Part shown: one piece after another, positions 24,925 to 34,448 of the stretch
How positions within the stretch are numbered: the first letter of the stretch is position 1
How the letters are laid out: each line of letters begins with the position of its first letter
Source: Clostridium sp. MCC353
Lineage (GTDB): Bacteria; Bacillota; Clostridia; Lachnospirales; Lachnospiraceae
NCBI RefSeq assembly: GCF_018785315.1
Contig: NZ_WQPN01000173.1
Span: 1 to 64,000, forward strand
DNA length: 64,000 nt
Direction: 5' to 3'
Notes under the pieces: model-generated
Told to the model about the DNA's origin: nothing
What the model saw: only the letters and a program-made list of their open reading frames with translations
Database searches by the model: none
Program-made: the position numbers and the translations under genes

Positions 24925-25830
24925 TTATCCTTTAACAGAACCTACAATCATACCTTTTACAAAATATTTCTGTAAGAACGGATAGGTGCAGACAATCGGT
25001 ATCAAAGACAATACCAGCGCTGCCATCTTCATTGTTTCCGTATGTATTACCACATCGGTCATCATCTCCATATCAGCGGTCTGGCCGTTGACTAAGATGG
25101 TCTGTATCACATATTGAAGCACATAAAGGCTGTTTTTTGTTACATAGAGCATGTTGTCCATCCAGGCGTTCCAGTGATGAACACAATACCACAACGCGAT
25201 CGTTGCCATAACCGGCGTTGAAAGCGGCATGTAGATCTTAAACAGAACCTGTAGATTGGTGGCCCCGTCTATTTTGGCCGATTCCTCCAGCGCAGGCGGT
25301 ATGCTCATAAAAAAGTTCCGCGTGATGATCAGGGCAAATCCCGTTATCAGGCATGGCAGAATGTATACCAGAAAGTTATTTGTCAAATGAAGGTTTTTAA
25401 TCAACAGATACTTAGGTATCATACCGCCTGAAAAGTACATGGTGAACACGACGAACAGCATCAGCCCTTTTCTGTAAGGAAGGTTCAGCTTGGCAAGCGG
25501 GTAGGCTGTGAGCAGTGTGACAAGCACTCCGCTGGCGGTACCAACCACCGCACGCATAATTGTGTTCAAATAACTGTGCCAGAAATTATCATCCGTAGCG
25601 ATCTTGGAATATCCCGAAAAATCAAATTCCAAAGGAATCAGATGGAATCCTGTTTTATTGACAATGGATGCAGGGCTCATGGAAATCGTAATCACCTGCA
25701 TGAACGGGAGGACGATGGAGAGCATCAGAATAATGGCTATCGCATACGCAAATCCATCTACAAACCAGTCTTCCGCACTCCGTTTTCTCTTTCTCCTGAC
25801 GGTCACTTCTATGGCTTTTTCCTTTTTCAT
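24925..25830 (-). CDS. Carbohydrate ABC transporter permease, YtcP-type, 301 aa
   Basis: Six helices; EAA loop PPALEESAKIDGATNLQVLF; C-terminus FVKGMIVGSVKG typical of the YtcP/LplC class. The ATG at 25830 sits ten bases after AAGGAGAGG; a GTG three codons earlier is too close to that site. It pairs with the LplB-type permease to import the polysaccharide fragments of this locus. No ATPase is encoded nearby, as usual for this class. Confidence 0.9.
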   Translation of the reverse strand: MKKEKAIEVTVRRKRKRSAEDWFVDGFAYAIAIILMLSIVLPFMQVITISMSPASIVNKTGFHLIPLEFDFSGYSKIATDDNFWHSYLNTIMRAVVGTASGVLVTLLTAYPLAKLNLPYRKGLMLFVVFTMYFSGGMIPKYLLIKNLHLTNNFLVYILPCLITGFALIITRNFFMSIPPALEESAKIDGATNLQVLFKIYMPLSTPVMATIALWYCVHHWNAWMDNMLYVTKNSLYVLQYVIQTILVNGQTADMEMMTDVVIHTETMKMAALVLSLIPIVCTYPFLQKYFVKGMIVGSVKG

Positions 25831-25848
25831 AGTTTTCACTTCCTCTCC

Positions 25849-26802
25849 TTACCACAACGCATAGTCGTTGGTCTTACGCGCTATATAGTTGGTCAGAACT
25901 ACAAGCATAAACGATATGCCGTTCTTAAACAAATCCACCGCCGTTGTAAAGCTGTACTGCATCTTCTGAATACCCATCCGGTATACAAAAGTTGAAATAA
26001 CGTCGCCTACGGCATAGGTAGACGGGGTAAGGAAGTTATAAACCTGCTCAAAGCTGTCATTTAAAATCTTACCAGATTCCATAATAAACATAACGGTAAT
26101 GATCGGCGCCAATGCCGGCAGCGTCACATGGATAATCTTTTTAATCCTTCCTGCTCCGTCCATCTCAGCCGCCTCATAAAGGGTGGGATCCACGGATGTA
26201 ACTGCAGCCAGGTAAACGATGGAACCCCAGCCGATGGATTTCCAGAGGTCGGAGAGCACCAGCACTCCGCGGAAACATTTTGGTTCAGCTACGAAAAAGA
26301 TCGGTTCAATCCCCATATTCTGAAGCAGAATATTGATGGGTCCCCGGGAAGGGGACAGGAATTCGATAATAATTCCTGAAACCACAACCCAGGAGATAAA
26401 ATGAGGCAGATAAGAAATGGACTGGGCCACTTTCTTAAAACGCACGCTTTTAATTTCATTCAATGCCAGGCATAAGATGATCGGCGCCGGGAAGCAGATC
26501 ACCAGTTTGTAAAGACTGATAACAATCGTGTTTTTCAGTACGGATAAGAAGAACGGATCTGAAAACAGCGCCTTAAAATGCTTCAGGCCTACAAATGCGC
26601 TCCCGCTGACGCCCTTTAACGGATAATAATCCTGAAAGGCGATGATCAGCCCGTACATTGGTCCATAGCAGAACACCAGGAAAAACAACAGGCCCGGAAT
26701 CAGCATGATGTAATACTCTTTATAGTAGACCAGATTGCCAATAAACCCTCGTTTAGATTTTTTGCCTGCTGTAACCTTTTCTACATTTTTTGCGACTTTC
26801 AC
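25849..26802 (-). CDS. Carbohydrate ABC transporter permease, LplB-type, 317 aa, GTG start
   Basis: A Lys-rich cytoplasmic N-terminus precedes YYIMLIPGLLFFLVFCYGPM (helix 1) and LIIAFQDYYPLKG, hallmarks of LplB. The EAA loop is PTLYEAAEMDGAGRIKKIIH. GGGAGGT lies eight bases before the GTG at 26802. It is 34 bp downstream of the binding-protein gene and cotranscribed with it. Confidence 0.9.
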   Translation of the reverse strand: MKVAKNVEKVTAGKKSKRGFIGNLVYYKEYYIMLIPGLLFFLVFCYGPMYGLIIAFQDYYPLKGVSGSAFVGLKHFKALFSDPFFLSVLKNTIVISLYKLVICFPAPIILCLALNEIKSVRFKKVAQSISYLPHFISWVVVSGIIIEFLSPSRGPINILLQNMGIEPIFFVAEPKCFRGVLVLSDLWKSIGWGSIVYLAAVTSVDPTLYEAAEMDGAGRIKKIIHVTLPALAPIITVMFIMESGKILNDSFEQVYNFLTPSTYAVGDVISTFVYRMGIQKMQYSFTTAVDLFKNGISFMLVVLTNYIARKTNDYALW

Positions 26803-26836
26803 TTAATATTACCTCCCACGGCTGGCCGGAATCTTG

Positions 26837-28495
26837 TTATTTGCCGATAGCAGCAACTTTTTCAGCATAAGCTGCCTGTACTGCTTTTTCAGCTGTTTCT
26901 CCGCCGGCTTTCTTAAATTCTTCTACATATGTTTCAAAGTAATCGAGAGGCTTCGCACCAGTAATCATATCGAAATAAGCCTGCTCTGTCAATGTATCCA
27001 GTGTTGCGATCACATTCGCGAATTCCTCTGTAGGAGGAGCGTTGAAACGGTAATATCCATTTCCAGTAACATCATGGCCGAATTTTGTCTTCTGAGGTGT
27101 GATATTCTCAGCATATGTAACGGTGCTGCCGAAGTCTACCTGTAAAACGCCTTCTTTTCTCAGTTCCGTACCTTCCATCAGACGGATCGGGCCGTTATCG
27201 GTCATTTCAAAATGTTTTCCTTCCAGGCCGTAGTTTACTAAGCGGGCATATTCCATATCTGCATAGTAAGCATCCAGCATTGCTAAGAACGCATCCACCT
27301 TACGGGGATCTGATACGCCTTTTGTTGTAAGACAGGTTAAACGTCCTGTCAGGTTCCATCCTTCTGTACCTGATTTGCCATCTGGTCCGATAGGAGCCGG
27401 CCCGATTACGATATCCGCGTTGGGATCAAGGCCTTTTAATTCCTTCATACATACGCCCCAGTTGCTTTCATCCGTTGTATCTGTGCTGGAGTTCAGGTAG
27501 TGGTATGGCTGAGCGGATGTTAAACCGATCTTGCCATTCATGAAGGAATGGGACAGCCATGTATAACCGCCATGGTTTTCACCTGTGATAAATTCTTTAT
27601 CCAAGATACCTTTCTGATACCAGTCATGTAATGTTGTCAAAGCTTTCTTTGCATCGGGATGGATATATGGGAAGAACGGCACATTGTCTTCGCCAAGCTG
27701 CATCTCTTCTACTTTAAATCCAGGTTTGCCGCCAGTTACACAGCGGAGCCCGTAAGCGCCGAATACAGCGCCGAAGGTACGTTCAGCCATACCAGCCGTA
27801 TCTTTCTTTCCGTTTCCGTCAGGGTCCTGCTCCACAAATGCGGTGAGAACCTTCTCATAATCTTCCAATGTCTCAGGAACTTCCAGGCCTAACTTGTCCA
27901 GCCAGTCTTTTCTCCAGAACATAGCCATTGGAACCGCATCCATAGGATTGGTAACGCCGTAGTTCTTTCCTTTATAAATCATTGTGCTCCATAAGGTTCC
28001 GTCATCGTACTGATCCGCTACCGCCGCGTAATGAGGCGCTTTCTCACGGATTAATTCAATAGGAAGTTCGCCGAGGATTCCGCCTTCTACATAAGTAGGA
28101 AGCAGGGATAAATCGTTAACTACCAGCACGTCCGGCATTTCGCCGCCTGCAAAACGAACATTCAAATTCTCACGGAACTTGTTGGCATCCACATACCATG
28201 TTTTCAAATCAATGTTAAAACGCTCTTCTATCATTTTAACAACTTCTGCATCGTCATCAACTTCTGCTGAAGTTTCACCAACCAGCCATTCCATCTGAAC
28301 CGGTTCTTCCTTAACTTCTGCGGCTGTTGTTTCTTCTGCTCCCTGAGTTCCCGCAGTCGTACCTGCCGCTGCTGTTGTCTGATTTGCTGTTGTAGGTGCT
28401 TCTTCCTTTTTAGAAGATCCGCATCCTGCCAATGATGTAACTGCCATTGCAGATACCATCATACCAGCCATAATCCGCTTTAATGATTTTCTCAC
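26837..28495 (-). CDS. LplA/LipO-type extracellular solute-binding lipoprotein, 552 aa, GTG start
   Basis: Lipoprotein signal with lipobox SLAGC (Cys near residue 25), then a Thr/Ala/Glu-rich linker. The mature part (WLVGETSAEVDDDAEVVKMI; WRKDWLDKLGLEVPETLEDY) matches the large family 1 binding proteins that work with LplB/YtcP permeases for oligosaccharides. AAGGAGA precedes the GTG. First gene of the import operon, divergent from the lyase operon across 513 bp, so the substrate is probably the glycosaminoglycan-like oligosaccharide cut by those enzymes. Confidence 0.92.
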   Translation of the reverse strand: MRKSLKRIMAGMMVSAMAVTSLAGCGSSKKEEAPTTANQTTAAAGTTAGTQGAEETTAAEVKEEPVQMEWLVGETSAEVDDDAEVVKMIEERFNIDLKTWYVDANKFRENLNVRFAGGEMPDVLVVNDLSLLPTYVEGGILGELPIELIREKAPHYAAVADQYDDGTLWSTMIYKGKNYGVTNPMDAVPMAMFWRKDWLDKLGLEVPETLEDYEKVLTAFVEQDPDGNGKKDTAGMAERTFGAVFGAYGLRCVTGGKPGFKVEEMQLGEDNVPFFPYIHPDAKKALTTLHDWYQKGILDKEFITGENHGGYTWLSHSFMNGKIGLTSAQPYHYLNSSTDTTDESNWGVCMKELKGLDPNADIVIGPAPIGPDGKSGTEGWNLTGRLTCLTTKGVSDPRKVDAFLAMLDAYYADMEYARLVNYGLEGKHFEMTDNGPIRLMEGTELRKEGVLQVDFGSTVTYAENITPQKTKFGHDVTGNGYYRFNAPPTEEFANVIATLDTLTEQAYFDMITGAKPLDYFETYVEEFKKAGGETAEKAVQAAYAEKVAAIGK

Positions 28496-28946
28496 ACTTT
28501 CTTCTCCTTCTGCTGCTCTCTTAACTTATTTAATCCGGCAGCTTATAACTCTTTTAAAACTCTTATAATGTAATAACTGCCATGCCTTTAAGACCTTTGG
28601 CGCCTTCCCCTGTCTTACCGCGCCGGCAATTACTCTGCACCAATGGTATCACAAGAATTTTCAATAGGCAATTATGAACATTTTGTAAAATACCACTTTT
28701 TTGTACCTGTATTTTTAGTCTTTTCTTTCAGATGTGAAAGCCATTATGAGCATTCCAAAAAATATCGGTTTTATGGGGTTTTCCAGTTCTTTTTATGTTT
28801 TTTTGCATCACATTTTCCGCTCCATAGAAATGGTATTTTGATAATTTCCAAGTCAGGTTTTCCCCATTTTAAAGGGGCGGGGAAGGGGCTTTGGCAATAA
28901 ACTCCAGGCCATTTTCAAAATTGTGGTATTTTTCAAAAAACCATCA
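28496..28946. other. Long divergent intergenic region
   Basis: AT-rich, no gene. It must hold the promoter of the import operon, but no clear -35/-10 pair was found on the minus strand; CTTATAA words recur around 28544-28570. Expected binding ground for the AraC regulator. Confidence 0.4.
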
Positions 28947-28975
28947 TTGATGCCAATATTTACCGATTCTATAAT
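28947..28975 (+). promoter_or_regulatory. Promoter of the lyase/sulfatase operon
   Basis: TTGATG (28947-28952), 17 bp, TATAAT (28970-28975), 33 bp before the first start codon at 29009. A good sigma-A match at the right place; experimental support is lacking. Confidence 0.6.
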
Positions 28976-29008
28976 GAAGATAACGCAATGATCAGAAAGG
29001 AAAAAAAC

Positions 29009-30994
29009 ATGCAGAGTCACAACCAAATACTGAAAGAACCACTAACCATGGAGCAGACGTTTCACCGGTTCAGGGAGCGGACGAAAAACAATTCTTCCCT
29101 CAAAAACAAAGCGGAAATCATCAGCCGGGAACTGCCGGAAATCATAACTTCCGTTTTAAAAGAAGCCGGGGATGCCATGAATGGGCTCGTGCTGCTTCCC
29201 GGAAACGGACAGAAATCCCAGATCGGCAATCCGCCGGGATGGCACGAGAACCCATATCACAACAACGAATACGTATTTCAGATCAGCCGCATGAATCACT
29301 GGCTGCCCATGCTCTATGCTTATTCGGTTACCGGGGATGAGATTTATTCAAAGAAAATTATAGATGAGCTGACAGACTGGATTTCCAACTGTCCCAGACC
29401 GCCTATCTTTGATGAGGACGGCAGCCCGAGAACCGGTTACATAAACTCTCCGGCCGCCAAAGAATGGCGCCTGTTGGAATGCGGAATCCGCCCATACCGT
29501 ACCTGGTGTCCGGTGCTGGAAGGCCTGTGTGATTCTCCGCATTTTACAGCGGAGGTATTCGAATCAGCTCTTTACAGCCTTTATGAACACTGTGAGACCG
29601 TTTACCGCCTGTCGCCTCTGGCCTGGCCGAAAGCGGATCACAACCACTATCTGATGGAAAATCTGGGGCTGCTGGCCGTATCCTGCATGTTTCCCGAGTT
29701 AAAAGATTCGGAAATCTGGAAAAATCATGCAATAAAGGAACTCTGCCGCTGCATGGAACAGCAGGTGGATATCCAGGGTGCCCAGATCGAAGGCTGCCCT
29801 TCCTATCATAACGGCTGTCTGTTCTGGTTCGCAATGGTTCTGGTCTACAGCAGAAAATATGGTTTCCAACTGCCTGAGAGCTACCGGGAACGCTTTGAGC
29901 GCATGGCAGTCCACTCCATTTACGCCACCCGCCCAAATGGGACCAATGTCCCCTGGGGCGATACCAGCACCCTGACAGGCACCCTGCCCAAAGCCGCCGT
30001 CTGTTCCTATCTGGGAACTGGCGACCGTTCATTTTTAAGCTTGTGCCTGAATTATTACCGTTATGAAGACCTGCTGAAAGAAGCGGAAGAACAGCTTTGG
30101 CGGATGGACGATGTGGGCGGGTTTATAACCGCTCTAAAAGAAAGCCGTCCAAAACTTCCCGGCCTTCCCCTTCTCTATTATAATGAAAACCTGAAACACG
30201 TTTATTTCCGTACAGGCTGGAAACGGGACGATTTGAGCGTCATGTTCGCATGCCGGTCCCCAATCCAGAACAATCACGCCCACATCGATCCCTGCGGCTT
30301 TGATTTTACAGCCTTTGGAATCCCCATGGCGGTGGACCCGGGCAAATACACCTATCAGGACGGCCCGGACCGAAAGAACTTTAAGAGCATGGGATGGCAT
30401 AACACCCTGACCATAAACCACCAGGACGCATGGGAATATATCAGTTCCTGGAAATACGGCAGGCAGAAAGAGGGGCGGATCACCGGCTGCCGGACCGAAG
30501 GCGGGCTTCTCTGGGCCGCTGCTTCCCATGCCAATTATGAACCGGCAATCCACACCCGGGCCCTGGCCCTGGTTCACGGGGATTTTCTGATGGTTATAGA
30601 TGTTGTTGAACATCTGAAGCCGGAAGACACGGTTCAAATCCAGTTTCACATTGACCGTCCTCATCTGTGCCTCAAGGGCCAAACGGCCACAGCACATTGG
30701 GACGGAGATATTTCCCTGTCCGTCACCAGCAATGGCGGCAGCCCGGCCCTCATTCCCGCCAGAATATCTGACCGGAATGATATATACAGGGATTCCACGA
30801 TCCTTCAGTACCAAAAATCCCGGCCGGAAGAGACGGAAGTATTCCTGTCCGTCCTCTGTCCCGCAAAAGGAACGCCTGCGTCGGTGCCGCAACATGTAAC
30901 CGTATCCCGTCATCCGGAAGCAGCCGTATCATTCCTGCTTTCAGGAGTGCAGTACTCGTTTGGACTGACGGCCCATGAACTGAAAAAACTATAA
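29009..30994 (+). CDS. Heparinase II/III-like polysaccharide lyase 1, 661 aa
   Basis: The N-terminal half is an alpha/alpha toroid and the C-terminal half beta-sandwich, as in heparinase II/III lyases, which cleave uronate-containing chains by beta-elimination. Candidate catalytic residues are the Asn-His pair in DHNHYLMENLG (near 209), the Tyr in EGCPSYHNG (near 262) and the His in NNHAHIDPCGFD (near 422). There is no signal peptide, so it should act inside the cell on imported fragments. AAAGGAA precedes the ATG at 29009; an ATG 21 bp earlier is less well placed. First gene of the operon; the lyase at 32415 is a clear paralogue. The exact PL family is not assigned. Confidence 0.85.
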   Translation: MQSHNQILKEPLTMEQTFHRFRERTKNNSSLKNKAEIISRELPEIITSVLKEAGDAMNGLVLLPGNGQKSQIGNPPGWHENPYHNNEYVFQISRMNHWLPMLYAYSVTGDEIYSKKIIDELTDWISNCPRPPIFDEDGSPRTGYINSPAAKEWRLLECGIRPYRTWCPVLEGLCDSPHFTAEVFESALYSLYEHCETVYRLSPLAWPKADHNHYLMENLGLLAVSCMFPELKDSEIWKNHAIKELCRCMEQQVDIQGAQIEGCPSYHNGCLFWFAMVLVYSRKYGFQLPESYRERFERMAVHSIYATRPNGTNVPWGDTSTLTGTLPKAAVCSYLGTGDRSFLSLCLNYYRYEDLLKEAEEQLWRMDDVGGFITALKESRPKLPGLPLLYYNENLKHVYFRTGWKRDDLSVMFACRSPIQNNHAHIDPCGFDFTAFGIPMAVDPGKYTYQDGPDRKNFKSMGWHNTLTINHQDAWEYISSWKYGRQKEGRITGCRTEGGLLWAAASHANYEPAIHTRALALVHGDFLMVIDVVEHLKPEDTVQIQFHIDRPHLCLKGQTATAHWDGDISLSVTSNGGSPALIPARISDRNDIYRDSTILQYQKSRPEETEVFLSVLCPAKGTPASVPQHVTVSRHPEAAVSFLLSGVQYSFGLTAHELKKL

Positions 30995-31008
30995 AACCGG
31001 AGGTATTT

Positions 31009-32406
31009 ATGTCTGATAAAATGTATCCCAATATCCTGTTTCTCATGACCGACGAACACCGCCCCGACCTGGCCGGCTTCGCCGGGAATCCCGTGGTGCG
31101 CACACCGAATCTGGACTGGCTGGCTAAGGACAGCGTGATCTTTGAAAACGCCTACACCCCTTCGCCGGTCTGCATTCCCGCCAGGCAGTGCCTGATGAGC
31201 GGGCAGCTTCCCCGCACCTGCGGCTGCGAGGTGTTCGGAGACGACCTGACGCCCTTCTACCGCACATTTGCCAGGACATTCAGTGAAAACGCGTACAACA
31301 CCGTCTGCTGCGGCAAACTGCACCACAACGGGCCGGATCAGATGCAGGGCTGGCAGCACCGGATCGGCAATGAAACCCGGCTGACTGAGCGTTTCATCGA
31401 AAACCAGGACAAAGAAAAACTGAGCCGTTTCAGGGTGTCCCAGGCCGACCACCGCTGGACCAACGCAAAAGAAGTGCTGCGGGCCGGTGTGGGGCATGCC
31501 AGAAATACGGCAAATGACGAATATACCCTGCAGGGGGCGTTAAATATCATTGAAGATATCTTTGAATCCCCTTATTATGATAAACAGCAGACCGGACAGC
31601 CCCTGCTTTTAAAAGCCAGCTTCGTGCTGCCCCATTATCCCTATTTCTGCGACGAAGAGCTGTTTAAATACTACTTAAACCGGGTTCCGGTATTCGGGGA
31701 AGAACAGACCCTCAGCGGGCACCCTTATCTGGATACCAAACACCTGGAAATCGGAACCGATGTGAAGCTGAGGGACATCCAGCGCACCACCGCGGCTTAT
31801 TACGCCATGATCGAAACAGCGGATCATTATATGGGCCAGATACTGGATAAGCTAAGAGAAGCCGGGCAGGATCTGGACGACTGGATCATCATTTTCACCA
31901 GCGACCACGGGGAGATGCTGGGAGAACACGGAATATGGGCCAAACATAAATTTTATGAATCCAGCGTCCGGGTGCCCCTGTTCATCCGTTATCCCTCCCG
32001 TTTTAAACCAAGACGGGTGACGGAAAATGTGAACCTGTGCGATATCTACGCAACTCTCTGCGACCTGTGTCATCTGGATACGCCGGATAACCTGGACAGC
32101 CGTTCCCTGGCCGGTCTGATGGAGGGCCGCAGCGAAGGCTGGGACAATGAATCCATCAGCCAGTATTTGGGGCAGTATCTGATGATCAAACAGGATCACC
32201 TCAAATACCACTATTACGGCGAAGATATGCCGGAAGTTTTATGGGATCTGGAAAAAGACCCGGGAGAAACCACAAATCTGATTTCCGATCCTGACTATAA
32301 AGCAGTTCTGGAACGGATGCGCAGCCGCCGCGCCCAGTTAGGATTCGGGCCGGATGGAGATACCAATTATAAGAATGCCGGATATTCCACACATCCGGAG
32401 AAATGA
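31009..32406 (+). CDS. Sulfatase, Cys-type, 465 aa
   Basis: Type I sulfatases hydrolyse sulfate esters with a formylglycine made from Cys or Ser. The modification site is CIPAR with Cys55 (in SPVCIPARQCLMSG), and N-terminal metal-binding residues are in FLMTDEHRPD. FTSDHGEMLGEHG supplies further metal ligands. There is no signal peptide, so cytoplasmic desulfation of imported oligosaccharide is expected. Cys-type sulfatases of anaerobes need the radical-SAM maturase anSME, which is not in this window. GGAGGTATTT precedes the ATG, 14 bp after lyase 1. Confidence 0.92.
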   Translation: MSDKMYPNILFLMTDEHRPDLAGFAGNPVVRTPNLDWLAKDSVIFENAYTPSPVCIPARQCLMSGQLPRTCGCEVFGDDLTPFYRTFARTFSENAYNTVCCGKLHHNGPDQMQGWQHRIGNETRLTERFIENQDKEKLSRFRVSQADHRWTNAKEVLRAGVGHARNTANDEYTLQGALNIIEDIFESPYYDKQQTGQPLLLKASFVLPHYPYFCDEELFKYYLNRVPVFGEEQTLSGHPYLDTKHLEIGTDVKLRDIQRTTAAYYAMIETADHYMGQILDKLREAGQDLDDWIIIFTSDHGEMLGEHGIWAKHKFYESSVRVPLFIRYPSRFKPRRVTENVNLCDIYATLCDLCHLDTPDNLDSRSLAGLMEGRSEGWDNESISQYLGQYLMIKQDHLKYHYYGEDMPEVLWDLEKDPGETTNLISDPDYKAVLERMRSRRAQLGFGPDGDTNYKNAGYSTHPEK

Positions 32407-32414
32407 GGACAGTT

Positions 32415-34448
32415 ATGAACCAAACAATTACAGCCGAAGGCATTTTACCGGAGGGAATGACCTCCCCGGAACTGTTAAAACGCTTGAAAGACAGGATACT
32501 GGCCGCCAATCAGGGGAAAACTGCCCTGGAACGGGGCGCGGTAATCAAAGAACAGTTCCCACAACTTGCCAGCCATACCATTGAGCTTGCGGACCAGGCC
32601 CTGAAAGGGCTTCTCGTACTGCCTGGCACCGGGCCGGACCTTTATTTTGTGGGAAACCCTCCCAAATGGCAGTTTAATCCGGTTAATGACAATGAATATA
32701 CCTTTCACTTAAACCGGATGCACCATTTAAAAACCATGGCAGAGGCCTACAGCCTGACCGGAAACCTGGAATACGCAAAAAAAGCCATTGATGAGCTGTC
32801 CGACTGGATCGACACCAACAAGTGTCCCGGCCTGACCGATGAAACAGGCGCTTATGCCCTGGACCGTTACAGCGGGTTAAGCACCTGGCGGGCTTTGGAA
32901 GTGGGAATCCGCGGCTACCGCACCTGGCCGATCATCATAGAACTATTGGCGGATACACCTTATTTCACCCCGGAATTCCTGGAAAAGCTGGTCTGCAGCA
33001 TTTATGAGCACTGCCGGGTGCTCTATGAGATTTCTCCGCTTTTATGGCCGAAAGCCGACCATAACCACTACCTGATGGAAAATCTGGGACTGATGTCCTT
33101 TAGCTGCCTGTTCCCGGAAATGAAAAACAGCGGCGTGTATCTGGCCCATTCTCAGAACGAGCTGGACCGCTGTATGGAAGCCCAGTGCACTCCCTGCGGC
33201 GGCCAGATCGAAGGCTGTCCGTCCTATCACAACGGGTGCGTGTTCTGGTTCGCCATGCGGGCGGTATTTGCCCGTAAATTTAATATCCAGGTTCCAAACG
33301 CTTATCTGGAACGCCTGGAAAAGATGTTTCAACACTCAGTATACGCCACACGCTCCTGCGGCGGCAATTTCCCATGGGGCGACAGCCACATCGCGGACAA
33401 GGAAACCATGTCTTTGGCCGCTGTCTCCTGCTATATGGCGTATTCTGATCCAAAATACCTGGAAACAGCCCTCTATTTTTATCCCCCTTCCACCTTGCTG
33501 GAAGACGTACGGGATAATCTGTGGAGGATTCCCGATACCAGACAGATCAAAGAAGTGATGGAAACAGCCGTTTCTTCCCCCAAAAAGCCTGACCTTCCGC
33601 TCATCGCATGGCAGAAGGATTTGAATCAGGTTTACATAAGAACCGGATGGGAACGGGATGCCATCAGCTTCATGACTGCCTGCCGGACGCCGGTACAGAA
33701 TCTGCACGCCCATATCGATGCGGGCGGATTTGACCTCACTGCCTTTGGAGAGCCGCTTTTGACGGATCCCGGCATTTATACCTATAAAAATGATGAGAAC
33801 CGGAAACGTTTTAAAAGCGCATTCTGGCACAACTGTCTGACTGTAAACTGGAAAAACATGTGGGAATATCAGGCTTCCTGGGCATATGGGCCTCAGAAAG
33901 AGGGACGGCTTGTCTCTGTGACGGAGGAAGACGGAATCATCTGCGCTCTGTCCTGCCACCACAATTATGAACCGGCGGAGGCGGTCAGATGCCTGTCCTT
34001 GATCGATAACCGGTTTTTAGTGGTCGTGGACCAGGTGTCCGGTTTGGAGAAGGGGGATTCTGTCCAGATTCATTTTCACCCGGACAGAACCTTTATTAAG
34101 GAAACACCCTTCGGGATGATCAGCGCTTTGGACGGACGGCCCAATATCGAACTGGCTTACGGAAGTTTTATGGAAACACAGACAGAGGCGGGAAAAATAT
34201 CCACGGTCAACGACGTGTGGCATGATTCCCTGGTCGTACACCTGAATCACCGGATGGAAGAGAACGGAACCTTCCGTCATGCGGCCATTTTGATTCCTCA
34301 CAGCACAGAACAGTCCGGCCCCTCCTGCTCTTTCTACCAGACGGAACAGAAACAGGACGGATTTTATATAACCTTCTGCATTGATTCCAGTGAATACCGC
34401 CTGGTATGGAAAGACAATAAACTGGCCAGAGTAAAGGAGAATTTATGA
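32415..34448 (+). CDS. Heparinase II/III-like polysaccharide lyase 2, 677 aa
   Basis: A paralogue of the first lyase with the same landmarks: DHNHYLMENLG near 215, EGCPSYHNG near 267, NLHAHIDAGGFD near 431. Cytoplasmic, no signal peptide. The ATG at 32415 is preferred because GAGGACAGTT precedes it; the ATG at 32403 overlaps the sulfatase stop as ATGA and remains possible. Two such paralogues side by side suggest different linkage or sulfation preference. Its end overlaps the third lyase start by four bases. Confidence 0.85.
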   Translation: MNQTITAEGILPEGMTSPELLKRLKDRILAANQGKTALERGAVIKEQFPQLASHTIELADQALKGLLVLPGTGPDLYFVGNPPKWQFNPVNDNEYTFHLNRMHHLKTMAEAYSLTGNLEYAKKAIDELSDWIDTNKCPGLTDETGAYALDRYSGLSTWRALEVGIRGYRTWPIIIELLADTPYFTPEFLEKLVCSIYEHCRVLYEISPLLWPKADHNHYLMENLGLMSFSCLFPEMKNSGVYLAHSQNELDRCMEAQCTPCGGQIEGCPSYHNGCVFWFAMRAVFARKFNIQVPNAYLERLEKMFQHSVYATRSCGGNFPWGDSHIADKETMSLAAVSCYMAYSDPKYLETALYFYPPSTLLEDVRDNLWRIPDTRQIKEVMETAVSSPKKPDLPLIAWQKDLNQVYIRTGWERDAISFMTACRTPVQNLHAHIDAGGFDLTAFGEPLLTDPGIYTYKNDENRKRFKSAFWHNCLTVNWKNMWEYQASWAYGPQKEGRLVSVTEEDGIICALSCHHNYEPAEAVRCLSLIDNRFLVVVDQVSGLEKGDSVQIHFHPDRTFIKETPFGMISALDGRPNIELAYGSFMETQTEAGKISTVNDVWHDSLVVHLNHRMEENGTFRHAAILIPHSTEQSGPSCSFYQTEQKQDGFYITFCIDSSEYRLVWKDNKLARVKENL